In this document: positions 1 through 6,265 of the stretch, in pieces | How positions within the stretch are numbered: position 1 is the first letter of the stretch | Layout: every line of letters starts with the position of its first letter | Origin: Actinomycetota bacterium | Lineage (GTDB): Bacteria; Actinomycetota; Acidimicrobiia; Acidimicrobiales; Acidimicrobiaceae | Direction of reading: 5' to 3' | NCBI GenBank assembly: GCA_004366215.1 | Contig: SIRY01000212.1 | Coordinates: 1 to 12,780 of the forward strand | Length of the DNA: 12,780 nt | Program-made: the position numbers and the translations under genes | Notes under the pieces: model-generated | The model's input: the letters and a program-made list of their open reading frames with translations, nothing else | What the model was told of the DNA's origin: nothing | Databases searched by the model: none

Positions 1-207
1 CGCCGCAGTCTCCTTGGCGCGCTCGAGCGGGCTCGAGTACACGACGACGGAGCCAAAGCGGGCACGCAGCACCCTTGCCGCCCGCTGCGCTTCAGCACGC
101 CCACGGTCCGAGAGCGACAGACCTGGCCGCCGTCCAGGCAGCTCGCGCCCGGTCGTCGGCGTGCGGCCGTGGCGAACGAGCACGAGCGTCGTCGGTCGCC
201 TCACCAT
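1..207 (-). CDS. Histidine phosphatase family protein (N-terminal part; runs off the left edge)
   Basis: Only the first 69 codons lie in the window; the C-terminal part is cut off. The protein begins with a hydrophobic beta-strand followed by the phosphohistidine motif LVRHGRT (about residues 9-15), whose His is the residue phosphorylated in the phosphoglycerate mutase/histidine phosphatase superfamily. This is followed by an LSDRGRAEAQ segment and a YSSPLERAKET segment, both typical of the family. The layout resembles the small actinobacterial 'putative phosphomutase' branch; the substrate cannot be told. ATG at 207 is chosen because the reading frame closes with a stop at 249-247 and has no other usable start upstream. 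A GTG directly after it (204) is an alternative. There is no strong ribosome site close by. It lies 61 nt downstream of the thiolase on the same strand and is probably the last or later gene of that operon. Alpha-ribazole phosphatase (CobC) belongs to the same superfamily, but nothing here singles it out. Confidence 0.85.
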   Translation of the reverse strand, partial: MVRRPTTLVLVRHGRTPTTGRELPGRRPGLSLSDRGRAEAQRAARVLRARFGSVVVYSSPLERAKETAA

Positions 208-268
208 GCGCGTGGCAATCGGCTCGCGAGCTCCACCGTGATCACCTTAGTGCGGCGAACGTGAGCGC

Positions 269-1444
269 TCACGGTGCCACACGCTCGACGATCATCGCCA
301 TGCCTTGTCCACCGCCAACGCACATGGTCTCGAGGCCGTAGCGAACCTCGCGCTCGTGCATCTCGTGCAAGAGCGTGGTCATGATGCGCGCTCCCGTCAT
401 GCCGAAGGGATGGCCGAGGGCGATCGCGCCGCCGTTGGGGTTGAGTTGGTGTTCGATCGAGATGCCCGTCTCGCGGACGACGGGGAGGACCTGAGCCGCA
501 AAGGCCTCGTTGAGCTCGACGACGTCGATGTCGGCGATGGAGAGCCCCGTTCGCGCCAGCACGGCGCGGATCGCCTCGATCGGGCCGACGCCCATGATCT
601 CGGGCGCGATGCCGGTCACCGCTGACGCGACGATGCGTGCGAGCGGCTGGATACCGAGCTCTTCGGCGAAACGACGCTCCATGACGACGACGCCGGCGGC
701 TCCGTCGTTGAGTGGGCACGAGTTACCCGCTGTGACTCGACCGTCAGGCTTGAAGGCGGGCTTGAGCGTCGCGAGCACCTCGAGCGTGGTGTTCGGGCGA
801 GGGCCGTCGTCGCGCCGGACGACGGTGCCGTCTGGCGTCGTGACGGCGAGGACCTCGTCGTCGAAGAAGCCGCGTGCTTGCGCGGCGACCGCACGCTCTT
901 GCGACACGACGGCGTAGGCATCCATGTCCTCTCGCGTGATGCCGAAGCGATCCGCCACGTTCTCCGCGGTCAACCCCATTGGGATGTACATGTGGTTGAC
1001 GAAGTCGGGGCGAGACTCGTCCGTGAAGCGGGGGTTCATGTCCTCTGGGTCGAACCCCTTCGTCGAACAGCGGGTGGTCGACTCGACACCGCCCGCGAGG
1101 AACGCGCGGCCCTCACCCGCAGCAATCGCGTGGAAAGCCATTCGTATCGCCTGCAGCGACGAGGCACAGAAGCGATTGACGGTGGTGCCGGGGACCGTGT
1201 CTGGGAGGCCTCCGAGCGCGGCGACGTTACGCCCGAGGTTCATCGACTGCTCGCCGTGCTGGATCGCAGCTCCCCACACGACGTCGTCGACGAGAGCGGG
1301 ATCGAGCTGAGGGACCTTGGCGAGCAGGTCCGCGATGACGAGCGCAGAGAGATCGTCGGGCCGCATCGTCGTGAGCGAGCCTTTGAAGGCTCGCCCGATC
1401 GGGGTTCGTGACGTTGCGACGATGACCGCTTCAGGGTGTGCCAT
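269..1444 (-). CDS. Thiolase (acetyl-CoA C-acyltransferase, FadA type)
   Basis: A complete 391-residue thiolase, the usual family length. Degradative thiolases cleave 3-ketoacyl-CoA with CoA at the last step of beta-oxidation; biosynthetic ones condense two acetyl-CoA. The acyl-accepting Cys93 lies in [10 protein letters not shown]. The C-terminal catalytic pair is His345 in [10 protein letters not shown] and Cys375 in CVGGGQGMA, and [10 protein letters not shown] is also present. All catalytic residues are intact. The ATG at 1444 is supported by a ribosome site GGAGG at 1459-1455, 10 nt upstream, which sits inside the coding end of the peroxiredoxin gene. The two reading frames overlap by 14 nt, so translation is probably coupled. 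Family resemblance is to the acyl-CoA degrading FadA branch of actinobacteria. Chain-length or sterol specificity cannot be read from sequence alone. Pairing with a peroxiredoxin is not an obvious pathway link. Confidence 0.95.
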   Translation of the reverse strand: MAHPEAVIVATSRTPIGRAFKGSLTTMRPDDLSALVIADLLAKVPQLDPALVDDVVWGAAIQHGEQSMNLGRNVAALGGLPDTVPGTTVNRFCASSLQAIRMAFHAIAAGEGRAFLAGGVESTTRCSTKGFDPEDMNPRFTDESRPDFVNHMYIPMGLTAENVADRFGITREDMDAYAVVSQERAVAAQARGFFDDEVLAVTTPDGTVVRRDDGPRPNTTLEVLATLKPAFKPDGRVTAGNSCPLNDGAAGVVVMERRFAEELGIQPLARIVASAVTGIAPEIMGVGPIEAIRAVLARTGLSIADIDVVELNEAFAAQVLPVVRETGISIEHQLNPNGGAIALGHPFGMTGARIMTTLLHEMHEREVRYGLETMCVGGGQGMAMIVERVAP

Positions 1445-1943
1445 GAGCCTGCTTCCTCCACTGTGCTGAGAGTTCGCTCACGAGCCGCAGCACACGCTCA
1501 GCGTGGCCAGCGGCTCGGACGTTGTAGAGCGCCTCGACGACCGTGCCGCTCGCGTCGAGCAGCACGGTCGATCGAATCACTCCGAGCGACGTTCGCCCGT
1601 AGCGCTGCTTCGTACCCCACGCGCCCCACGCTTCGATGGTGCGTCGCTCGGGATCCGAGAGGAGATCGAAGCGCAGCTGGTAGCGCTCAGCGAACCGTGC
1701 GTGCGAGGCTACCGAGTCGGGCGAGACGCCAACGAGCTGCCAGTCGAGACCCACGAGATCGTCGAGGACGTCGTTGAACTGCGTGGCTTCGGTGGTGCAA
1801 CCCGGTGTGAGGTCCTTTGGGTAGAAGTAGATGATCGTGGGCTTGCCTCGCAGCGCGGCGAGGCACACGGTCTCGTTCCGTTGGTTCGCCAGACAGAAGT
1901 CGGGCGGTGTCACTCCGCGTTCGAGACGCTTGACGTCGGTCAC
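1431..1943 (-). CDS. bcp: Peroxiredoxin, BCP/PrxQ type, without the usual nearby resolving cysteine
   Basis: A 170-residue thioredoxin-fold thiol peroxidase that reduces hydrogen peroxide and organic hydroperoxides in the cytoplasm. The active-site signature P-x3-T-x2-C is complete: Pro42, Thr46 and peroxidatic Cys49 in DLTPGCTTEA. The catalytic Arg is probably Arg124 in GVIRSTVLL. The motifs GVSPDS and LLSDPE and the C-terminal GHAERVL are typical of BCP proteins. In the classical E. coli protein a second Cys follows five residues after the peroxidatic one; here that place is Thr54. The only other cysteines are Cys17 and Cys27. The GTG start at 1943 has no proper ribosome site but lies 6 nt after a TAGCGT -10 box, which suggests a leaderless mRNA. 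Another in-frame GTG is at codon 11. The gene heads an operon with the thiolase. Confidence 0.93.
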   Translation of the reverse strand: MTDVKRLERGVTPPDFCLANQRNETVCLAALRGKPTIIYFYPKDLTPGCTTEATQFNDVLDDLVGLDWQLVGVSPDSVASHARFAERYQLRFDLLSDPERRTIEAWGAWGTKQRYGRTSLGVIRSTVLLDASGTVVEALYNVRAAGHAERVLRLVSELSAQWRKQAHGTP

Positions 1944-1978
1944 GACCTCACGCTAGCGCGCCAGCCTGCTGCGCAACA
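1943..1978 (-). promoter_or_regulatory. Promoter of the peroxiredoxin-thiolase operon, apparently leaderless
   Basis: On the minus strand a TAGCGT -10 box occupies 1955-1950, and the GTG start of the peroxiredoxin follows after six bases (1949-1944). Transcription would therefore begin at or next to the start codon. A weak -35 candidate is TGTTGC at 1978-1973 (17-nt spacing), with an overlapping TTGCGC at shorter spacing. The -10 hexamer matches the other TANNNT boxes in this window. Confidence 0.45.
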
Positions 1979-2326
1979 GTCAGGAGCCACGACGGGTAGC
2001 CCGGATCGGTACGAGCGAGCAGAGCGCGCTCGGGCCAGCGCTGCTGAGGCTGAGCTCTGTGACGGCACTCGTCGCACCTCGGCGCCGCAGCGGCGAGGCA
2101 GCCTGCATCGCCGCTCGCCGTGAGGAGAGCCTGAACTCGGCGACGAGGCCGGCCGCTCGCGCGACGGCCGAGCAGACCGTCGCGGACGATCCCTGCGGTG
2201 CAACGCTCGGGCCGGCGGTCGGGGGGAGCGGGTGCGAGCCGCACCACGCGACGCCGACGATGCCTCCGCAGCACGAGCCGCTCTGCGCTGCGGGACACGA
2301 GCTAGGTTGGTCACCGGGCGAGCGAG
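1979..2326. other. Gene-poor stretch between the peroxiredoxin and the next plausible ORF
   Basis: No protein recognisable by family, no tRNA and no clear terminator are visible here. Several frames are open on both strands, but their translations are Arg/Pro/Ser/Ala-rich, as expected for random GC-rich DNA. The most open minus-strand frame (GTG at 2298 to TGA at 1948) carries one Cys-x2-Cys pair but would run through the peroxiredoxin promoter. The stretch probably separates two divergent transcription units. Confidence 0.5.
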
Positions 2327-2554
2327 GTGGCGGAGGTAGGCGTGCCACTGCCGCGCGGCTTGGATGGTGTGGGCGCAAGCGTGTCGCATCGGCTCGAGGG
2401 CGCGCCGCAGGTGCCGCTCGTCGAGGTCCGGGCGTCCGCGCTGAAGTGGGTAACCGAGGCGACTCGATGGGTGTTCGAGCTTGCGGTCGCACTGGGCGCG
2501 CCGTCCGCGCGGGCGTTCGTGTGCGACTTCGGGCGACTCGGTCGAGGCGGGTAG
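2327..2554 (+). CDS. Possible small hypothetical protein (75 aa)
   Basis: This reading frame of 75 codons, from GTG to TAG, has features of real coding: about 80% GC at third positions, strong G preference at first positions, and a mixed composition rich in Val, Ala, Leu and Glu. The middle part, around LKWVTEATRWVFELAVAL (about residues 39-56), could form an amphipathic helix. I do not recognise a family. There is no clear signal peptide. A TAGGTT hexamer at 2303-2308 could serve as a -10 box; no good ribosome site precedes the start, and no alternative start exists because a TAG stop at 2303-2305 closes the frame. The stop codon lies in the TAGACT -10 box proposed for the deacetylase gene, 31 nt before that gene's start. 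It may be a chance ORF in promoter DNA. Confidence 0.35.
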   Translation: MAEVGVPLPRGLDGVGASVSHRLEGAPQVPLVEVRASALKWVTEATRWVFELAVALGAPSARAFVCDFGRLGRGG

Positions 2555-2578
2555 ACTGGCATCTTTGCCGAGGGGAGG
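2529..2578 (+). promoter_or_regulatory. Promoter and ribosome binding site of the PIG-L deacetylase gene
   Basis: TAGACT at 2552-2557 is a -10 candidate; a start of transcription near 2564 gives a leader of about 20 nt. The -35 region (around 2528-2534, TTCGGG) is weak. A strong ribosome site GGAGG at 2574-2578 lies 7 nt before the GTG at 2586 and fixes the translation start. Confidence 0.45.
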
Positions 2579-2585
2579 TACCGCT

Positions 2586-3308
2586 GTGGCGCTCGCACCG
2601 CTATCGCCGCCGCCGTCTGTCCTGGTCGTGACGGCCCATCCAGATGATGTCGATTTCGGCCTGGCCGGATCGGTCGCCCAGTGGACGAAGGCAGGAACCC
2701 ACGTCGCCTACTGCGTCGTGACGGACGGTAACGCGGGAGGGTTTGACCCCTCGATACCGCGGTCAGAGATTCCGGCGATTCGGCGGCGCGAGCAGCGCGC
2801 GGCTGCGGAGAGGGTCGGAGTGGACGCCGTGGAGTTTCTTGGCTACGTCGACGGTGAGGTCAGCGTCACTCCATCCCTGCGTCGAGACATCGCGGCGATG
2901 ATTCGGCGCTACCGACCCCACACGGTCGTCACGCAGTCACCCGTGCGGAACTTCGCACGGATCGGAGCGTCACACCCAGACCACCTCGCGGTCGGGGAGG
3001 CCACGTTGTGCGCGGTGTACCCAGACGCACGAAATCCGTTCGCGTTCGAAGAGCTGGCCCAAGCAGGGCTCCTCGCTCACACGGTACAGCAGGTCGCGCT
3101 CGTCGCCTACCCTGAGCCGACGCACTACGTCGACGTGAGCGCGACGCTCGACGCGAAGCTCGAGGCGATCTGTGCTCACGAGAGCCAGCTGCCGGACCCT
3201 GACGCTACCCGCGAGAGCGTTCGAGGTTGGCTCAGCACTGCGGCGCAGCAGGCTGGCCTGGGCGAGGGGCGCTACGCCGAGCTGTTCTTTGTGTTCGCGA
3301 CGGCCTAG
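2586..3308 (+). CDS. PIG-L family zinc-dependent N-deacetylase (LmbE-like)
   Basis: A 240-residue member of the PIG-L/LmbE superfamily, whose members remove acetyl groups from N-acetylglucosamine-containing substrates (the thiol-pathway enzymes MshB, Mca and BshB belong here). After a first beta-strand comes the metal motif AHPDD (His18, Asp21). The second metal motif is HPDH at 130-133. The Arg-rich helix RRREQRAAAERVGV, found in family members, is at about residues 66-79. It is shorter than typical MshB or Mca proteins (about 290-300 aa) and closer to generic PIG-L deacetylases. The GTG at 2586 is preferred over an upstream in-frame ATG at 2481 because of the ribosome site at 2574-2578 and because homology begins just after it. 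No signal peptide is visible, so it is probably cytoplasmic. It is followed after 38 nt by a cysteine synthase-like gene, which hints at thiol metabolism but does not prove it. Confidence 0.9.
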   Translation: MALAPLSPPPSVLVVTAHPDDVDFGLAGSVAQWTKAGTHVAYCVVTDGNAGGFDPSIPRSEIPAIRRREQRAAAERVGVDAVEFLGYVDGEVSVTPSLRRDIAAMIRRYRPHTVVTQSPVRNFARIGASHPDHLAVGEATLCAVYPDARNPFAFEELAQAGLLAHTVQQVALVAYPEPTHYVDVSATLDAKLEAICAHESQLPDPDATRESVRGWLSTAAQQAGLGEGRYAELFFVFATA

Positions 3309-3346
3309 GCTCGCAGAGCCGTCCGCAGTGTCCTACACTTGCGTCC
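3308..3346 (+). promoter_or_regulatory. Short hairpin and leaderless promoter ahead of the cysteine synthase-like gene
   Basis: TACACT at 3334-3339 is a good -10 box, followed by exactly 7 nt and then the ATG at 3347, so the transcript would begin at the start codon. No ribosome site is present. A perfect 5-bp inverted repeat GGCTC-GCA-GAGCC (3308-3320) lies at the deacetylase stop codon and covers the position where a -35 box would be. There is no T-run after it. It could be a weak stem that ends upstream transcription, or an operator. Confidence 0.5.
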
Positions 3347-4342
3347 ATGGCTCCTAGTGAGGCGTCGACGCTCCTTGACGCGATCGGGTCGACCCCGCTC
3401 GTCGAGGTCGAGGCCGGCATCGTTGCCAAGCTCGAGTTCCTCAACCCGTCGGGCTCGATTAAGGCGCGCATCGCGCGCTACATGGTTGAGGCAGCTGAGG
3501 CACGAGGAGAACTCGAGCCCGGCATGTGCATCGTCGAGGCCTCGAGCGGCAACACAGGCAACGCCCTCGCGATGGTAGCAGCGGCCAAGGGCTACCGCAT
3601 GATCGTGATGATGCCCGACGGCCTCTCCTCCGAGCGGGCAGCGATCTCGAGAGCGTTCGGGGCTGACGTGCGACGAGTTGGAACCTTCCACGTGAAAGAG
3701 GCGCTCGAGGCGGCCATCGCGCTCGGTGAGCAACCAGGGTACTTCTGTCCGCGTCAGTTCGACTCCGAAGACAACGTGACCGAGAACCGCGAGTGGCTCG
3801 GCCAGGAGCTCCTCGCGCAGCTCCCTCGCGTGCCGGACGCGTTCGTCATGGGTGTCGGGACAGGGGGAACGCTGATCGGCGTTGGGCAGGCCTTGCGTGC
3901 CGTCTCGCCACAGGTGCGTCTCGTTGCGGTCGAGCCTGAAGAGAGTTGCACGATCCTCTGCGGCGAGGTCCACCACCACCGCATCGAGGGCATCGCCGAC
4001 GGGTTCGTCCCGACGATCTACGAGCGACATCGCGCGATGGTCGATCAGGTCATACCGGTGTCAAGCCTCGATGCGGTTCAGGAGATGCGTCGGCTCGCGC
4101 GTCGTGGCATGTTGGTTGGGCCGAGTTCAGGAGCGAACCTCGTCGCGGCGCGACAGGTTCGCTCGGAACTCGGCGAGGGTGCGCTCGTCGCGACGATCTT
4201 TGCGGATGAGGGGGAGAAGTACCTCACGGAGTACTTCCTTAGCCGGTCAGAGCTGCGCGCGATCCTCGAGCAGAGCCACGACGACGACTGGGTGGCAGCC
4301 TCGGGTGGCCTCACGACGCCGATGCCTCACCCCGCGAGCTGA
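3347..4342 (+). CDS. PLP-dependent cysteine synthase family enzyme
   Basis: A 331-residue fold-type II pyridoxal phosphate enzyme of the cysteine synthase/cystathionine beta-synthase family. Typical members make cysteine from O-acetylserine (or O-phosphoserine) and sulfide. The PLP lysine is Lys39 in LNPSGSIKARI. The substrate loop SSGNTG is at 66-71, the phosphate-binding GTGGT at 171-175, the EGIADGFVP segment at about 214-222, and the PLP-ring Ser in GPSSGA near 260. Differences from classical CysK include Ala after the PLP lysine where Asp is usual, EASSGNTG for the common EPTSGNTG, two cysteines in the active-site-facing loop ESCTILC (Cys201, Cys205), and a C-terminal tail of about 30 residues. 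The ATG at 3347 is chosen because of the -10 box 7 nt upstream; an upstream in-frame GTG/ATG extension encodes non-homologous sequence. Substrate (acetylserine, phosphoserine or other) is uncertain. Confidence 0.88.
   Translation: MAPSEASTLLDAIGSTPLVEVEAGIVAKLEFLNPSGSIKARIARYMVEAAEARGELEPGMCIVEASSGNTGNALAMVAAAKGYRMIVMMPDGLSSERAAISRAFGADVRRVGTFHVKEALEAAIALGEQPGYFCPRQFDSEDNVTENREWLGQELLAQLPRVPDAFVMGVGTGGTLIGVGQALRAVSPQVRLVAVEPEESCTILCGEVHHHRIEGIADGFVPTIYERHRAMVDQVIPVSSLDAVQEMRRLARRGMLVGPSSGANLVAARQVRSELGEGALVATIFADEGEKYLTEYFLSRSELRAILEQSHDDDWVAASGGLTTPMPHPAS
4311..4342. other. Tail-to-tail coding overlap of two convergent genes
   Basis: The last 32 bases are used on both strands: the plus-strand cysteine synthase-like gene ends with TGA at 4340-4342 and the minus-strand ABC gene ends with TGA at 4313-4311. 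There is no room for conventional terminators outside coding sequence, and no hairpin with a T-run is evident. The two mRNAs should be antisense to each other at their 3' ends. Confidence 0.85.
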
Positions 4343-6191
4343 GAAACTGACGTTCGAACAGCTCAGCGTAGAGGCCGCCGGCGGCGAGGAGGCTCGCGTG
4401 CGTCCCGATCTCGACGACGCGGCCAGCGTCGAGGACTGCGATGGAGTCTGCGCCGAGCACCGTCGAGAGTCGGTGTGCGATGACGAGTGCGGTTCGACCT
4501 GCGAGCGTGTCCGTGATGGCTGACTGGATCAGCGCTTCGTTGTGTGCGTCGAGGCTCGAGGTCGCCTCATCGAGGATCACGATCGGCGGGTTGCGCAGCA
4601 GGACTCGGGCGATCGCGAGGCGCTGCTTCTCGCCGCCTGAGAGGCGGTAGCCTCGCTCGCCCACCATCGTGTCGAGTCCGTCCGGGAGCGCTTCGATCGT
4701 GCGGAGGAGCTGAGCACGCTCGAGTGCCCGGTACAGCTCGTCGTCGGTCGACTCTGGTCGCGCGTAGCGAAGGTTCTCTCGAACCGTGTCGTGGAACAGG
4801 TACGGGTCCTGGGTGACGACGCCGATCGCGCTACGAAGCTCCTCGAGATCGAGGTCTCGAAGGTCGAACCCATCGAGGGTGACTCGACCGCGGTCCGGGT
4901 CCCACATGCGGCTGACGAGCATCGTCACGGTCGTCTTCCCTGCACCTGAGGGGCCGACGAGCGCGAGCATCTGCCCAGCTTCAAGGGTCAAGCTGACGTC
5001 GGCGAGTGCCCAGTCGCGCTCGGGTGTCCGCGGCGCTCCGGCCTTGGCGAGGCTCGCGACCACCGAGCTGCGCGGGTACCGGAACCAGACGTGGTCGAGT
5101 GCGATCGCTCCGCGCACGCGATCGAGGTGGCGGGGCGTCGAGGGTGAGCGTACCGCCGGCGTCACGTCGAGGACCTCGAAGATGCGGTCGAAACTCACGA
5201 GCGCCTGGAGCAGGTTGACCCGGGCCGAGGAGAGGTCGGTGATCGGCGCGTTGAGTCGCGTGACGTACTGAGCGAGGGCGACGAGCGAACCGAGGGAGAG
5301 CGCGCCGCGGATGACCTGATCCCCACCGAGGGCGTACACCGCGATGGTGCCGACCGACGCTGCGAGCCCAAGGACCGTGAAGTAGGTCCTGCCCACAAGT
5401 GCAAAGCGCACACCAGCGTCTCTGACCTGCGCTGCGAGACGACGGAAGCTGGCAAGCTCCCGGTCGCGCTTGCCAAAGAGCGCGACGAGGAGCGCTCCTG
5501 AGACGTTGAAGCGCTCCTGGGTGAACGCGTTCATCTCTGCGTTGGCCTGCATCTGTTCGCGGGCAGCGGTGGCGACGCGCGCTGCGAGGAGCCGATCGAC
5601 GAGGACGAAGATCGGGATGATGAGGAGCGAGAGTCCGGTCACGAGCGGCGAGAGCGCGACCATGAAGACCAGCGTGAAGACCAACGTGGCGGCGTCGGCA
5701 ACGACGGAGCCTACGGTGCCAACGATCTGCTGGGAGCTCGTCACGTCAGACGAGATGCGCGAGAGAACAGAGCCGGTCTGAGCCTCGGTGAAGAAGCCGA
5801 GGGAGAGTTGCTGCAGGTGGGCGACGATGCGAGTTCGGAGGTCGAAGATGATGCGCTCCCCTGCGAGCGACGACACGAAGCGGGTGAGCACCCCGAGCGC
5901 GCTCTGGGCCAGGGTGAGTGCGGCGATCGCGGCGACGTCGACGCCGAGACGCCCGAGCGAGTGGTGCGGGAGGGCCACGTTGATGATGTCACGGACGACG
6001 AGCGGCACGAGCGCACCGATGAAGGCCGCGAGCGCGAGCGTGACGAGGTAGGTGACGATCAGGCCGCGGTGAGCTCGCGTGACGCTCCAAGCTCGTCGCA
6101 GGGTCGCTCGGTCGACGGTCGTGCGCTCAGCGGGTTCCTGCGCCAGGGAGCGCAGCATCCGCATACCACCGGGGACACCGCCTGGCAGCAC
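4311..6191 (-). CDS. ABC exporter half-transporter (fused membrane and ATPase domains, MsbA/LmrA type)
   Basis: A 626-residue protein with an N-terminal six-helix membrane domain and a C-terminal ATPase, the standard exporter half-transporter that acts as a dimer. Predicted membrane helices lie near 43-66, 84-106, 157-180, 182-201, 263-290 and 296-310. In the ATPase: A-loop Tyr372 (FRYP), Walker A GPSGAGKT 413-420, Q-loop Gln461, signature LSGGEKQR 518-525, Walker B with catalytic Glu542 in VILDEAT, and His573 in AHRLST. All motifs are intact, so it should be an active ATPase. About 20 extra residues lie between the A-loop and the next strand (375-392), as seen in related actinobacterial transporters. 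The GTG at 6191 is favoured by an AGGAGG ribosome site 5 nt upstream and a -10 box further upstream; a 20-codon longer frame would start inside that promoter. The substrate is unknown. The gene converges on and overlaps the cysteine synthase-like gene by 32 nt and is divergent from bluB. Confidence 0.92.
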   Translation of the reverse strand: MLPGGVPGGMRMLRSLAQEPAERTTVDRATLRRAWSVTRAHRGLIVTYLVTLALAAFIGALVPLVVRDIINVALPHHSLGRLGVDVAAIAALTLAQSALGVLTRFVSSLAGERIIFDLRTRIVAHLQQLSLGFFTEAQTGSVLSRISSDVTSSQQIVGTVGSVVADAATLVFTLVFMVALSPLVTGLSLLIIPIFVLVDRLLAARVATAAREQMQANAEMNAFTQERFNVSGALLVALFGKRDRELASFRRLAAQVRDAGVRFALVGRTYFTVLGLAASVGTIAVYALGGDQVIRGALSLGSLVALAQYVTRLNAPITDLSSARVNLLQALVSFDRIFEVLDVTPAVRSPSTPRHLDRVRGAIALDHVWFRYPRSSVVASLAKAGAPRTPERDWALADVSLTLEAGQMLALVGPSGAGKTTVTMLVSRMWDPDRGRVTLDGFDLRDLDLEELRSAIGVVTQDPYLFHDTVRENLRYARPESTDDELYRALERAQLLRTIEALPDGLDTMVGERGYRLSGGEKQRLAIARVLLRNPPIVILDEATSSLDAHNEALIQSAITDTLAGRTALVIAHRLSTVLGADSIAVLDAGRVVEIGTHASLLAAGGLYAELFERQFLSSRGEASAS

Positions 6192-6222
6192 GGACCCCTC
6201 CTCTCGTGTTACCTCCAGGCTA
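6192..6222 (-). promoter_or_regulatory. Promoter and ribosome site of the ABC exporter gene
   Basis: On the minus strand, TAGCCT at 6222-6217 is a -10 candidate with a transcript start near 6210. This gives a leader of about 19 nt containing AGGAGG, 5 nt ahead of the GTG at 6191. No good -35 box is present at 6245-6240 (reads ACCTCC); an activator or a weak promoter is possible. The -10 box lies in an imperfect inverted repeat with GTTA and TAAC ends (6208-6224). Confidence 0.45.
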
Positions 6223-6241
6223 ACGCGCGACACGTGGAGGG

Positions 6242-6260
6242 AGGTGGCCACCTAAGGTGG
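6242..6260. repeat. Cluster of inverted AGGTGG half-sites between the ABC gene and bluB (candidate operator)
   Basis: Three copies of one six-base word occur in a row: AGGTGG (6242-6247), its complement CCACCT (6248-6253), one base, then AGGTGG again (6255-6260). The first two form a perfect 12-bp palindrome; the last two form a perfect palindrome with one central base. The right half overlaps the TAAGGT -10 box of bluB, and the left half covers the -35 position of the ABC promoter. This placement suits a repressor or dual regulator of both genes. No regulator gene is in the window. Confidence 0.5.
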
Positions 6261-6265
6261 GCGGC
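6253..6265 (+). promoter_or_regulatory. Leaderless promoter of bluB
   Basis: TAAGGT at 6253-6258 is a -10 candidate, followed by 7 nt and the GTG at 6266, the same geometry as for the cysteine synthase-like gene. No ribosome site precedes the start and the -35 position (6230-6235) is poor. No cobalamin riboswitch can fit between promoter and start codon. Confidence 0.4.

Noticed and set aside
1503..2123. 206-codon plus-strand frame crossing the peroxiredoxin gene and its promoter
   Set aside because: Most of it is antisense to a gene with all active-site motifs intact. The composition of its tail is random-like.
1948..2298. Minus-strand 116-codon frame with a Cys-x2-Cys pair, ending 4 nt before the peroxiredoxin start
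   Set aside because: It is attractive for translational coupling, but the translation is Arg/Ala/Pro-rich and matches no family I know. It has no ribosome site, and it would run through the -10 box of the peroxiredoxin promoter. GC3 is no better than the background.
2481..2585. N-terminal extension of the deacetylase from an upstream in-frame ATG
   Set aside because: The added 35 residues are Arg/Ser-rich and non-homologous, and they cross the -10 box and ribosome site. The GTG at 2586 has a well-spaced GGAGG.
3305..4030. 241-codon minus-strand frame opposite the cysteine synthase-like gene
   Set aside because: It is a shadow of a gene with clear PLP motifs on the other strand and gives no recognisable domain.
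6192..6251. 20-codon N-terminal extension of the ABC exporter
   Set aside because: The longer frame would start upstream of the predicted transcript start. GTG at 6191 has an AGGAGG 5 nt upstream.
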